From contig CAMOQV010000012.1 of NCBI GenBank assembly GCA_946623205.1, positions 1-25,039 of the forward strand: a DNA stretch of 25,039 nt, written 5' to 3'. Source of the stretch: an uncultured Clostridia bacterium. Its GTDB lineage: Bacteria; Bacillota; Clostridia; Christensenellales; UBA3700. Position numbers and translations under genes: made by a program. Under the pieces are notes generated by a model. That model was not told the DNA's origin. It searched no databases and saw only the letters and a program-made list of their open reading frames with translations. Below are positions 7,924 to 15,555 of the stretch, in pieces. Each line of letters starts with the position of its first letter. Positions within the stretch are counted from its first letter, which is position 1.

Positions 7924-8481
7924 ATGGATAGAAGAATTAAAAAAACAGAAGCTCAAATACTTGAAGGAACACTTAGACTTCTACAAAATCAGAAAATGGA
8001 TGAATTAACTGTTACGGAAATTTGCAATGAGGCAAATGTTTCTAGATCTACATTCTATCTTCACTATACAGAACCAAAAGATATAATCGAGCAATTATAT
8101 AATGACGTTGCTATTACGCTAACAAACATCTTGGATAATTTCGATTTGTCATCTCCTGACACGACAAATGAAAAATTCTTATATACTTTATTTGACGTAT
8201 TAGACGAATACAAAAAATATTTCGTAGTTTTATTAACAACCGGATATCATTCAAATTTTAGACGTAGATTAAAAAAGATTCTTGAGGATAAAATCCTTTT
8301 AGATAATGCTTATAGATACAAAAACACACTAGCTTTGGAATATAGAACAAGCTTTTTAATAAGTGGATTAGTTGAAAGTTTATGCGACAATATGGAAGAC
8401 ATTTTTGATCCTAAAAAAAGACAAATATTATTTAAAGTATTAGCTTCTATTTTGGAAAGACAAGCAAGACCAAGTTTTTAA
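7924..8481 (+). CDS. TetR/AcrR family transcriptional regulator
   Basis: A 185-residue regulator with a TetR helix-turn-helix over about residues 8-55: ILEGTLRLLQNQKMDELTV, then ICNEANVSRSTFYLHYTEP as the recognition region. The C-terminal part is all-helical and binds an unknown ligand. Family members usually repress nearby or divergent genes and release DNA on ligand binding. Candidate targets are itself, the divergent degV, and the convergent GH2-glpK-transporter operon, although I found no copy of its putative operator at the latter's promoter. The gene ends inside the convergent transporter gene (4-base overlap). The ribosome site is weak (AAGGA, 12 bases from the ATG). Confidence 0.9.
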   Translation: MDRRIKKTEAQILEGTLRLLQNQKMDELTVTEICNEANVSRSTFYLHYTEPKDIIEQLYNDVAITLTNILDNFDLSSPDTTNEKFLYTLFDVLDEYKKYFVVLLTTGYHSNFRRRLKKILEDKILLDNAYRYKNTLALEYRTSFLISGLVESLCDNMEDIFDPKKRQILFKVLASILERQARPSF

Positions 8482-9893
8482 GAATCTAAAGATTCGTCTT
8501 TTGTAGCCTCTTCAGCTGGGATAACAACTGCAGCTCTTCTTTGTTCAAGCTCTTCAAGCGCTTTCTTTCTCTTTTCTCCGATAAAATCATAGAAGAAGAT
8601 AGGAATTATTGAAAGTAATATACTTGCCGCTGGAAGAAGCGTTATTAACATTAAAATAGCATTTTTGGTTTCAGTTGTTTGTGGTTGATTTTCAACATAG
8701 TTGAATAATAGCAATATCATAGGAATTATACCTGATGAAATTGCATTACCTATCTTTGCCATAAATGTAGCAACAGATGCGGTCATTCCTTCTAATCTTA
8801 TGTTGTGCTTCCACTCTAAATAATCTACACACTCACCAACAATACTTGTTATAACGATATTAAATATTCCAAGTGGTAATCCACTTAAGAATAAGAACAA
8901 TACAGCAAAATAGAAATTGTAGTTTGTAAATATTTCTACTACGTAGAAGATTGACATTATAACAACTGAGAATATTCCAGAATATATCATTATCCATTTA
9001 TATGAATATTTCTTAACAAGTTTTGGAGCTAATAACATTGTTGGGAACATACCAACACCGATAACTGCAAATCCTATAACTTGTTTAAATCCATTTATAA
9101 AATCTGAATCTGTGAAAAATACATATTCTGCAGCGTATGTATATGCAGCTTGGATTAAATATCTACCAAAGCCAAGCATGCCACTTATTAATACCAAAAT
9201 TAAAATCTTATTTTTTGTAATTAAATGCATTTGCTCTTTTAGAGAAACTGTCTTTTTTTCTTCGTTTGCAAATGCCTTTTCTGTAATATTTGGATATACA
9301 AGTCCAAATGGTATACAAGATAATACTATAATTCCCAAAGCGCTAAAGAAGATTCCCTTCTCAAGACCCAATATCTTATCTGACATTAAAAGCGATACAA
9401 CTAAAGTTGGTAGAGCGCCACCTAAACTATTTAAGAATTTTGCAAGAGAAAATAGTTTATCTCTTTCTTCCGTATTTTGTGTCATAGCACAAGGAAGTCC
9501 CCAGAAAGGAACGTCTGCTATAGAATAAGTAAGTCCCCATGCAATATATGTAACACCTACATATACACATCTCCATGCTTGAGATTCTATTCTCCAGTTA
9601 ACAAATACCAATATAGATAATATTGAAATAATAAATGGCGAATATTTTAAATAAGGACGCATCTTTCCTTTTTTAGTATGCGTTCTATCTACAATAACAC
9701 CAACAACTGGATCTGCAAAGGCATTTAAAATCTTTGCAACCCACATTAAAGCCATAACAAAAGAAAGTTCAAGCGCTAAAACATCAGTGAAATATCTTAG
9801 AAGCCATGATGAAATCATGGCATATATTGCACCTTGTCCAGCTGCTGCGAAAATATATGTATCTCTTTCTTTCCTTGTTAATTGGTTTTGCAT
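8478..9893 (-). CDS. GPH-family glycoside:cation symporter (MFS)
   Basis: A 471-residue integral membrane protein with about 12 hydrophobic helices and a cytoplasmic charged C-terminus. The MelB/GPH-family signature follows helix 2: ADPVVGVIVDRTHTKKGKMR, with the Asp-Arg-Thr pattern and the RPYL that follows. A second family-like element, EERDKLFSLAKFLNSLGG, sits in the central loop. GPH carriers import glycosides, pentosides or hexuronides with Na+ or H+. It is the last gene of the GH2-glpK operon; its ATG overlaps the glpK stop as TAATG, so translation is coupled. No clear terminator follows; a short GAATCT/AGATTC hairpin lies in its last codons. The coupling suggests it imports the substrate of the GH2 enzyme. 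The substrate is inferred, not read. Confidence 0.92.
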   Translation of the reverse strand: MQNQLTRKERDTYIFAAAGQGAIYAMISSWLLRYFTDVLALELSFVMALMWVAKILNAFADPVVGVIVDRTHTKKGKMRPYLKYSPFIISILSILVFVNWRIESQAWRCVYVGVTYIAWGLTYSIADVPFWGLPCAMTQNTEERDKLFSLAKFLNSLGGALPTLVVSLLMSDKILGLEKGIFFSALGIIVLSCIPFGLVYPNITEKAFANEEKKTVSLKEQMHLITKNKILILVLISGMLGFGRYLIQAAYTYAAEYVFFTDSDFINGFKQVIGFAVIGVGMFPTMLLAPKLVKKYSYKWIMIYSGIFSVVIMSIFYVVEIFTNYNFYFAVLFLFLSGLPLGIFNIVITSIVGECVDYLEWKHNIRLEGMTASVATFMAKIGNAISSGIIPMILLLFNYVENQPQTTETKNAILMLITLLPAASILLSIIPIFFYDFIGEKRKKALEELEQRRAAVVIPAEEATKDESLDS

Positions 9894-11377
9894 TATCTAT
9901 GTCTTGTGTGCGCTATGGCAACTTCCCAGCCTAATAATAAGTCTTCTCTAGTCTTTTTGTCCATCGATGGCGTGAAGGTTGTTGCTGAATCAGTTGATTG
10001 TAATTCTTTATAATCTTTCCAAAAACCTTCTTTTAAGCCTGCCAAATATGCTGCTCCCATAGCTGTTGTTTCAACTATTTTTGGTCTTATAACCTTTGTA
10101 TTTAAAATATCTGCTTCAAATTGCATTAATACATCTGATCTTGATGCACCACCATCTACACTTAAAGATGTAAGCTTTGTGCTCATATCACTTTCCATAG
10201 CGTGAACTACATCAAATACTTGATAAGCTATAGCCTCTAGTGCAGCTCTTACAAAATGTTCTCTTTTTGTTCCTCTTGTTAATCCAACAATGGTTCCTCT
10301 TGCATAAGAATCCCAATGTGGAGCTCCAAGTCCAACGAACGCTGGCACTACATAAACACCGTTGGTGTTTGGTGTTCTTTCTGCAATCTCATCTGCCTCT
10401 CTTGCAGAAGAAATCATCTTCATTTCATCTCTTAACCATTGCAATACTGCGCCGCCAACGAACACACTACCTTCAATAGCATATTGTGGCTTTCCATCCT
10501 CTTCGGATGCAGCAAGTGTTGTAATTAAGCCTCTTTTAGATTGTACAGCTTCTTTTCCTGTGTTCATTAAAGTAAAGCAACCTGTTCCATATGTGTTCTT
10601 TACCATACCTCTTTCAACACATAAATGTCCAAATAGCGCAGATTGTTGATCGCCGGCTACGCCTGAGATAGGTATTTTTGCCCCGAATTCTTTTTCATCA
10701 GTAAATCCAAATCTATAACTTGATGGACAAACTTGAGGCAACATCGATTTTGGAATACCAACTAAATCAATTAGTTCATCATCCCATTTTAAATCGTGAA
10801 TGTTATATAACATTGTTCTTGAAGCATTTGTATAATCTGTAGCATGAATGGCACCATTAGATAATTTCCACATAAGCCAGGTGTCTATTGTTCCAAATAA
10901 TAAATCGCCCTTTTCGGCTCTTTCTTTTGCACCATCTACATTATCTAAAATCCATTTTATCTTTGTTCCTGAAAAATATGCATCAATTGGAAGTCCTGTT
11001 TTATCATAAACAAGATTAGAATAACCCTTTTGGATTAATCCTTGGCAAAACTCTGCTGTTCTTCTACATTGCCATACAATTGCATTGTATACAGGCTTGC
11101 CTGTATTTTTGTCCCAAACAATTGTTGTTTCTCTTTGGTTTGTAATACCAATAGCAGCAATTTGCTCAATAGAGATACCTGCTTGTTTTAAAACATCAAG
11201 CATAACTTCTTTTTGAGTATTCCAAATCTCCTGAGGATCATGTTCAACCCATCCTGCCTTTGGATAGATTTGCGTAAACTCCTTTTGAGAGACTTTGACA
11301 ATTTCTTTTTGCTTATTAAAGATAATTGCTCTTGATGATGTTGTTCCTTGATCTAGTGCGATAACATATTTTTCCAT
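9893..11377 (-). CDS. glpK: Glycerol kinase
   Basis: Converts glycerol and ATP to glycerol-3-phosphate. The 494-residue length is normal. It shows the N-terminal phosphate loop DQGTTSSR (9-16), the glycerol-contact segment WVEHDP (43-48), NQRETT (80-85) and catalytic Asp243 in AGDQQSALFG. It is an FGGY-family kinase throughout. In many low-GC Gram-positives GlpK is activated by HPr phosphorylating a His in a YHFYG-like segment; the matching stretch here (TDEKEFGAK, 226-234) has no His, so that control is probably missing. The start follows AGAGGAC. It lies between a GH2 glycosidase (11-base gap) and a GPH symporter (overlap), not with glpF or glpD, so it probably serves glycerol made inside the cell by the glycosidase. 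Confidence 0.96.
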   Translation of the reverse strand: MEKYVIALDQGTTSSRAIIFNKQKEIVKVSQKEFTQIYPKAGWVEHDPQEIWNTQKEVMLDVLKQAGISIEQIAAIGITNQRETTIVWDKNTGKPVYNAIVWQCRRTAEFCQGLIQKGYSNLVYDKTGLPIDAYFSGTKIKWILDNVDGAKERAEKGDLLFGTIDTWLMWKLSNGAIHATDYTNASRTMLYNIHDLKWDDELIDLVGIPKSMLPQVCPSSYRFGFTDEKEFGAKIPISGVAGDQQSALFGHLCVERGMVKNTYGTGCFTLMNTGKEAVQSKRGLITTLAASEEDGKPQYAIEGSVFVGGAVLQWLRDEMKMISSAREADEIAERTPNTNGVYVVPAFVGLGAPHWDSYARGTIVGLTRGTKREHFVRAALEAIAYQVFDVVHAMESDMSTKLTSLSVDGGASRSDVLMQFEADILNTKVIRPKIVETTAMGAAYLAGLKEGFWKDYKELQSTDSATTFTPSMDKKTREDLLLGWEVAIAHTRHR

Positions 11378-11388
11378 AATTTGTCCTC

Positions 11389-13776
11389 TTATATCTTTTT
11401 TACATTAATTTCGATTTCTTTATTGCCAAGCTTTTCGCTCTTTATCTTTATCTTAGCCTTACCCTCTTTCCCAATAGTTTTTACCCAAAATGCAATTTGT
11501 CCGCCCATTAAAGCAACTTTTGTTGGGCCTATTACCTCTACAATGCCATTTGTTTCAATTTCAATTACAGAATTATCATATGGCAAAACATTTAAATAAT
11601 GAGATAGCGCTTTAACTTCAATTCTTACTACATCATATGTGTCTTTTTCAATTAGTTCTTCTTTGTCGGCTTTTGCATATAATGAAGCGCCCATCATTGC
11701 TCCCTTTGTAACTTCGGCTACTTTCTTGCCATCTTTATATCCTTCAAACATATAAGAAACTTGCTTGCCACCCCATGATGTTACGTACTGTCCATACATT
11801 TGTGTCATTTGATCCAATGTTAGCTTATATTTTATTGTTGCCATTAAAAATGTTATTCCATTTCTAAGTGCAGCTCTAAATGGAGCGTACTTTTTAATAT
11901 CTAAAAGTGCCTTTTTTATCTTTTTTGCATCGCTTTTTGTGAAGTGATGTTCCTCGTGTTCTAATTGATCTCCAATAATATCTTCAAGTACTACTGGTGG
12001 ATAAGGAACATATTTAAATTGAGACTTTAATCTCTCCTTTTTCATGTCAAAAGTATTGATATGTTTTCCGTTTTTGTATAATTTAACCTCATCGCAGTTA
12101 GTAAACATATATACTTCGCCAACATGTCCTCCTGCTGAATCTCCAATTTCCATATTAGAAGAGATCTCTAAAACTGGATAGTAATCTTGTTGAGATTTAT
12201 AGAAGCTTGCTGCAAGTTTATCTATTCTAAACATATCTGTTACGCCATGGTAACAAATCTTATCTCCAGAACCAAAATCCTTATGCGTGTTGTAATCGCT
12301 CATACACCAACCAATAACCCCAGCGTGGCCTTTTGATTTATATGCAGCATTAACAACTCTTGCATGTCTTAAAGCGTGCTCTAAACGCTTCTTTTCGTGG
12401 TCATATGTCTTTGTTGGGAACATATGTCCGTTGTGCTCAGATATAATAAGTGGATTCTTTCTATTTGTTACCATAAATTTTGGTAATATCTTCATGGTCT
12501 TTCCTGAATGAGAAAAATCATTGTATGCATAAACATCTTCAAGAAGATGACTTTGAACTATGCATCTAACGCCTGATGTTTGTCTAGATTTATCTAGAGC
12601 GTGTGCTACTTCATTTGTTTTTGTATATAATTCATCATCGTCTGGAGATTCATTAATTCTAACGCCCCATAATATAATTGATGGGTGGTTATAGCATTGC
12701 TCAATCATTTCTTTTACATGATCTACACACTTTTCTCTCCAATCTTCGCGCTGAGATATAAATTGCCATCCTGGAATTTCTGTAAATACTAAAAGTCCTA
12801 TTTCATCGCATCTTCTTAAGAAGTGCTTTGAATTTGGATAGTGTGAAGTTCTAGCCAAATTTACACCCAAATGGTATTTTAAAAATTCTGCATCCGCTTC
12901 TTGCGCCGATTTTGGCATAGCATTTCCAACATATGGATAAGATTGGTGACGATTTAAACCACGAAGCATGATCTTTTTGCCATTTAAGAAAAATCCGTTC
13001 TTTTTAAAGATAGCTTCTCTAATGCCGATAAAATCTATAATTTCATCATTTCCAATTTTTGCTCTAACTTCATATAAATTTGGATCATCGATATCCCATA
13101 AAAGCGCATTTTTCATTTCGAATGTTTCAATACATTCTTTTCCTTGCGCATTAACAATCTTTTTAGCAACAACCGTGCCCTCATTAAATACAACAATTTC
13201 TAAAGGTTGTCTTTGTATTTCTTTGTTAAAGCATAGCTTTATCTCAATCTTTGGGTCAGATAACACATCTTTTGGTGTTAAATACATCGTCTCGATGTAC
13301 TCATCGTCATGAACGTAGATGTACACTTCTCTATATATACCGCCATATACAAGATAATCTACAATGTTTCCAAATGGAGGAATATCTTCTCTTTCCGTTG
13401 AATCTACCTTTACAGATATAACGTTGTCTTGACCAAATTTAACAAACTTTGTCATATCCGAAGAAAATGCGGTGTAACTTCCTTTATGAGAAAAAGCAAA
13501 CTCACCATTTATATAGACATCTGCAGCATTAGCTACAGCTTCAAATTCTAAAATAAGCTTTTTGCCTTCGTATTTTTTGTCGATAAATATATGCTTTCTA
13601 TATGAACTTATAAATTGATAAATCTCTTCGTTAAAATCATTAAATGGAATTTCTTGATTGGTATGAGGAATGTTTACTGTTTCATAATCTTTTTCATCAA
13701 AATCAACTTTTATGCTATCTTCGATATAGTTTTTTGAATATTTCCAATCGTAATTTAAATTGATTTTATCTACCAT
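11389..13776 (-). CDS. Glycoside hydrolase family 2 protein (beta-galactosidase-like)
   Basis: A 795-residue retaining glycosidase with the GH2 layout: an N-terminal jelly-roll sugar-binding domain (about 1-165, with NAADVYINGE), an Ig-like domain (about 165-260), a TIM barrel (about 265-540, opening with MLRGLNRHQSYP) and C-terminal beta domains. The acid/base is Glu376 in NHPSIILWGVRINE and the nucleophile is Glu447 in IISEHNGH. There is no signal peptide, so it acts in the cytoplasm on imported sugars. GH2 covers beta-galactosidase, beta-glucuronidase and beta-mannosidase; the barrel motifs are most like beta-galactosidases, but specificity is not certain. It is the first gene of the operon with glpK and the symporter, which suggests a glycoside whose aglycone is glycerol. 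It has its own promoter; the ribosome site (GGCGGGGA) is moderate. Confidence 0.92.
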   Translation of the reverse strand: MVDKINLNYDWKYSKNYIEDSIKVDFDEKDYETVNIPHTNQEIPFNDFNEEIYQFISSYRKHIFIDKKYEGKKLILEFEAVANAADVYINGEFAFSHKGSYTAFSSDMTKFVKFGQDNVISVKVDSTEREDIPPFGNIVDYLVYGGIYREVYIYVHDDEYIETMYLTPKDVLSDPKIEIKLCFNKEIQRQPLEIVVFNEGTVVAKKIVNAQGKECIETFEMKNALLWDIDDPNLYEVRAKIGNDEIIDFIGIREAIFKKNGFFLNGKKIMLRGLNRHQSYPYVGNAMPKSAQEADAEFLKYHLGVNLARTSHYPNSKHFLRRCDEIGLLVFTEIPGWQFISQREDWREKCVDHVKEMIEQCYNHPSIILWGVRINESPDDDELYTKTNEVAHALDKSRQTSGVRCIVQSHLLEDVYAYNDFSHSGKTMKILPKFMVTNRKNPLIISEHNGHMFPTKTYDHEKKRLEHALRHARVVNAAYKSKGHAGVIGWCMSDYNTHKDFGSGDKICYHGVTDMFRIDKLAASFYKSQQDYYPVLEISSNMEIGDSAGGHVGEVYMFTNCDEVKLYKNGKHINTFDMKKERLKSQFKYVPYPPVVLEDIIGDQLEHEEHHFTKSDAKKIKKALLDIKKYAPFRAALRNGITFLMATIKYKLTLDQMTQMYGQYVTSWGGKQVSYMFEGYKDGKKVAEVTKGAMMGASLYAKADKEELIEKDTYDVVRIEVKALSHYLNVLPYDNSVIEIETNGIVEVIGPTKVALMGGQIAFWVKTIGKEGKAKIKIKSEKLGNKEIEINVKKI

Positions 13777-13812
13777 AATTTCCCCGCCAAAACTCTTTTA
13801 ACTTATAAACAT

Positions 13813-13841
13813 ATATTAACAAAAATATTATATATTTTCAA
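13813..13841 (-). promoter_or_regulatory. Candidate promoter of the GH2-glpK-GPH operon
   Basis: TTGAAA (13836-13841), 17 bases, TAATAT (13813-13818) on the minus strand. The stretch is very AT-rich, so other -10 boxes are possible. I saw no cre-like box that I would call. Confidence 0.5.
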
Positions 13842-13842
13842 G

Positions 13843-13860
13843 GCGCGATAAATTACGCGC
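13843..13860 (-). terminator. Short GC hairpin after the AAA ATPase gene, possible weak terminator
   Basis: GCGCG and CGCGC (13843-13847 and 13856-13860) pair around an 8-base AT loop, 7 bases after the ATPase stop. There is no T run directly after it, so termination would be weak. It also touches the -35 box of the next operon. Confidence 0.3.
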
Positions 13861-13866
13861 GCAACG

Positions 13867-15243
13867 TTAATTAATAAAATATATATCATTCCCATCAAAC
13901 ATGTAATCTAACTTCTCTACATCTTCATCAAATCCATTTATTGATGCAAATCCCATTTTATCTACTTTTAATTCTTTAATATTGCGAACCTGTTCTATTT
14001 CTTTATCTATTAGTTTTTGCGACACTCTATCCTTTAAATACTTTGCTTCAATAACAGAAAATGCTTCTTCTGTTTTTATTACGACATCAAATTCTCCGTT
14101 TGTTTTTGCTTTCGCATCGTCATAATAATAAGTGCCCAAATCTTGCGCGTCTTTAATGATGTCGGCTTTTATTGCTCTTGATATAAATTGAGAAACAATA
14201 CCTTCAAATCTATATGAGATAAAAGTTAACAAACTTTTGTTTACATAAACATCAAAAAACTTATCTTTACCGAGTTCTATCAATTTGTTTTGTTTTTCAT
14301 ATACATAACAATAGAAAAATCTCAATGCATTGCTTTTAATGTAATACGTAACCTTCTTCTTGTCGTCTTGTTTGTTAATTGGGCTATTTTTACCAATAAA
14401 ATTCATATCTAAAAGAGTCTTTAATTGTTTGCTAAGTAACCCATTTTTATCTAAACCAAGCTCTTCTTCTAGCTTTGTATACTTTAGCCTTGAGTTTCCT
14501 AATACACTAAAAATTTTATTTGCATAATCTTTTGTAGATAAGTCGCTTGTATATCCTTCGCTTAAGAATAAACCAATCGCAGAATTGTTGTTTAAGTATG
14601 TGTCTTTTATGTTTTCTTCTAGCGATTTTGTATAATCTAATTGCGATAAAACAAAAGGCGATCCCCCAAACACAGCATAAAATGCTGCTTTATCATAATT
14701 AGATAAATTTGGATAGAATTTGCTCGCATCATAATAGTCTAATTCTTGAACCTGTAAATATACAGAAAAACGACCAAATAGAGAATTATCATATTTTAAT
14801 AAGCTCGTCATCATGCCTATATGAGATCCAGAAAGGATGATATTTAAGTTTTTAGAATGTTGATCGATTATTATTTGGAAAATAGAATCAACAAGATCTT
14901 TCTTTGTTTCAGCATATAAATAAGGATATTCATCGATTAAAATAATGACATGCTTGTTTAAAGAATCGACAAACGAGAATACGGCTTCTAATGAATCAAA
15001 TGGAATATAAGTAGAAACTAAACCCACATCCACTAAAAGCCTAGATAATGCTTTCGCATTACTATCTAAAGAATCCTTTTTGCATTCATAATTAATAAAG
15101 ATCGCATCTTCAACACGCTTTGTTGCTTCAATTGCTAAAGTTGTCTTTCCGACACGTCGATTACCATAAATCAACACGTGTTTAGACTTATTATTAAGCG
15201 CGGTTGTAATAGTTTTTAATTCTTCTTCTCTTCCTATAAACAT
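13867..15243 (-). CDS. AAA ATPase with C-terminal PD-(D/E)XK-like domain (ATPase_2/DUF234 type)
   Basis: A 458-residue protein of the archaeal-type ATPase family widespread in bacteria, whose biological role is not established. The N-terminal ATPase has MFIGREEEL at its start, Walker A GNRRVGKTT (27-35), Walker B IILIDE (100-105) and a sensor strand IILSGSH (135-141). A winged-helix-like region spans about 240-310 (RLKYTKLEEELGLDKNGLLS). The C-terminal part (about 340-410) looks like a PD-(D/E)XK nuclease fold: Glu347, GEFDVV with Asp386, then IEAK (Glu399, Lys401). The start follows a GGAGAG. It is alone, with a perfect sigma-A promoter and a tandem palindrome in its leader. Possible roles are nucleic-acid surveillance, mobile-element defence or a selfish module; none can be chosen from sequence. 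Confidence 0.88.
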   Translation of the reverse strand: MFIGREEELKTITTALNNKSKHVLIYGNRRVGKTTLAIEATKRVEDAIFINYECKKDSLDSNAKALSRLLVDVGLVSTYIPFDSLEAVFSFVDSLNKHVIILIDEYPYLYAETKKDLVDSIFQIIIDQHSKNLNIILSGSHIGMMTSLLKYDNSLFGRFSVYLQVQELDYYDASKFYPNLSNYDKAAFYAVFGGSPFVLSQLDYTKSLEENIKDTYLNNNSAIGLFLSEGYTSDLSTKDYANKIFSVLGNSRLKYTKLEEELGLDKNGLLSKQLKTLLDMNFIGKNSPINKQDDKKKVTYYIKSNALRFFYCYVYEKQNKLIELGKDKFFDVYVNKSLLTFISYRFEGIVSQFISRAIKADIIKDAQDLGTYYYDDAKAKTNGEFDVVIKTEEAFSVIEAKYLKDRVSQKLIDKEIEQVRNIKELKVDKMGFASINGFDEDVEKLDYMFDGNDIYFIN

Positions 15244-15261
15244 AGTTTATTTTGCTCTCCA

Positions 15262-15302
15262 TTTTACTGAATTTATTTTCACTGAATTTATTTTCAGTAA
15301 AA
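15262..15302. repeat. Tandem palindromic repeat in the leader of the AAA ATPase gene
   Basis: ACTGAATTTATTTTC occurs twice exactly in tandem (15266-15280, 15281-15295), followed by AG. The array is bounded by a perfect 10-base inverted pair, TTTTACTGAA (15262-15271) and TTCAGTAAAA (15293-15302). Each unit read on the minus strand is itself a small hairpin (CTGAA/TTCAG). It directly abuts the -10 box and covers the expected transcription start, so it may be an operator or an RNA leader structure. Confidence 0.75.
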
Positions 15303-15330
15303 TTATACCGCGTTTTGAAATCTTTGTCAA
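15302..15330 (-). promoter_or_regulatory. Perfect sigma-A promoter of the AAA ATPase gene
   Basis: TTGACA (15325-15330), exactly 17 bases, TATAAT (15302-15307) on the minus strand, a 12-of-12 match. Such a strong promoter next to a repeat array implies that the gene is kept off by a repressor or by its leader. Confidence 0.85.
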
Positions 15331-15355
15331 GCAGCGAAATGGAGCGCGTCTACTA

Positions 15356-15475
15356 AGTAAATTGTAAAAGTAAATTCCAGTTGGTAAAATATGCCTACTA
15401 ACAAAAAGGAGGATTTTGCTTATGCAAATTTTTTGAACTTCCGCTTTATGCTGGAATTTACTTTTTCAATTTACT
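15356..15475. mobile_element. 120-bp internally deleted insertion element (MITE-like)
   Basis: Terminal inverted repeats of 25 bases (15356-15380 and 15451-15475) match at 24 positions. Each end contains GTAAATT twice, 13 bases apart. Inside the left end, AAAAAGGAGG (15403-15412) lies 9 bases before an ATG (15422) that runs only four codons to TGA; this looks like the start of a lost transposase gene. A 28-base part of the right end recurs at 26-53. No clear target duplication flanks it. Family unknown; the doubled motif in each end loosely recalls the multi-site ends of IS21-type elements. Confidence 0.75.
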
Positions 15476-15490
15476 ATTAATATTTATACG

Positions 15491-15530
15491 CACACGTGTG
15501 TTTGACTTAGCAATTAGTTTGTAATAAACT
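15491..15530 (+). promoter_or_regulatory. Promoter of the phosphoglycerate-mutase-like operon, with upstream palindrome
   Basis: TTGACT (15502-15507), 17 bases, TAAACT (15525-15530) on the plus strand. The perfect 10-base palindrome CACACGTGTG (15491-15500) ends one base before the -35 box and could bind a regulator. Confidence 0.5.
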
Positions 15531-15555
15531 AATGCTATTGGAAGAAGGTGACAAC

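Noticed and set aside
8483..8496. GAATCT/AGATTC hairpin as terminator for the convergent tetR and symporter genes
   Set aside because: Short stem, no proper T run on either strand, and it lies within the symporter's last codons; too weak to call.
15262..15302. CRISPR array
   Set aside because: Two 15-base units in direct contact with no spacers, and no cas genes in the window.
15401..15436. Small gene starting at the ATG at 15422
   Set aside because: It stops after four codons; it is better read as the relic start of a deleted transposase gene.
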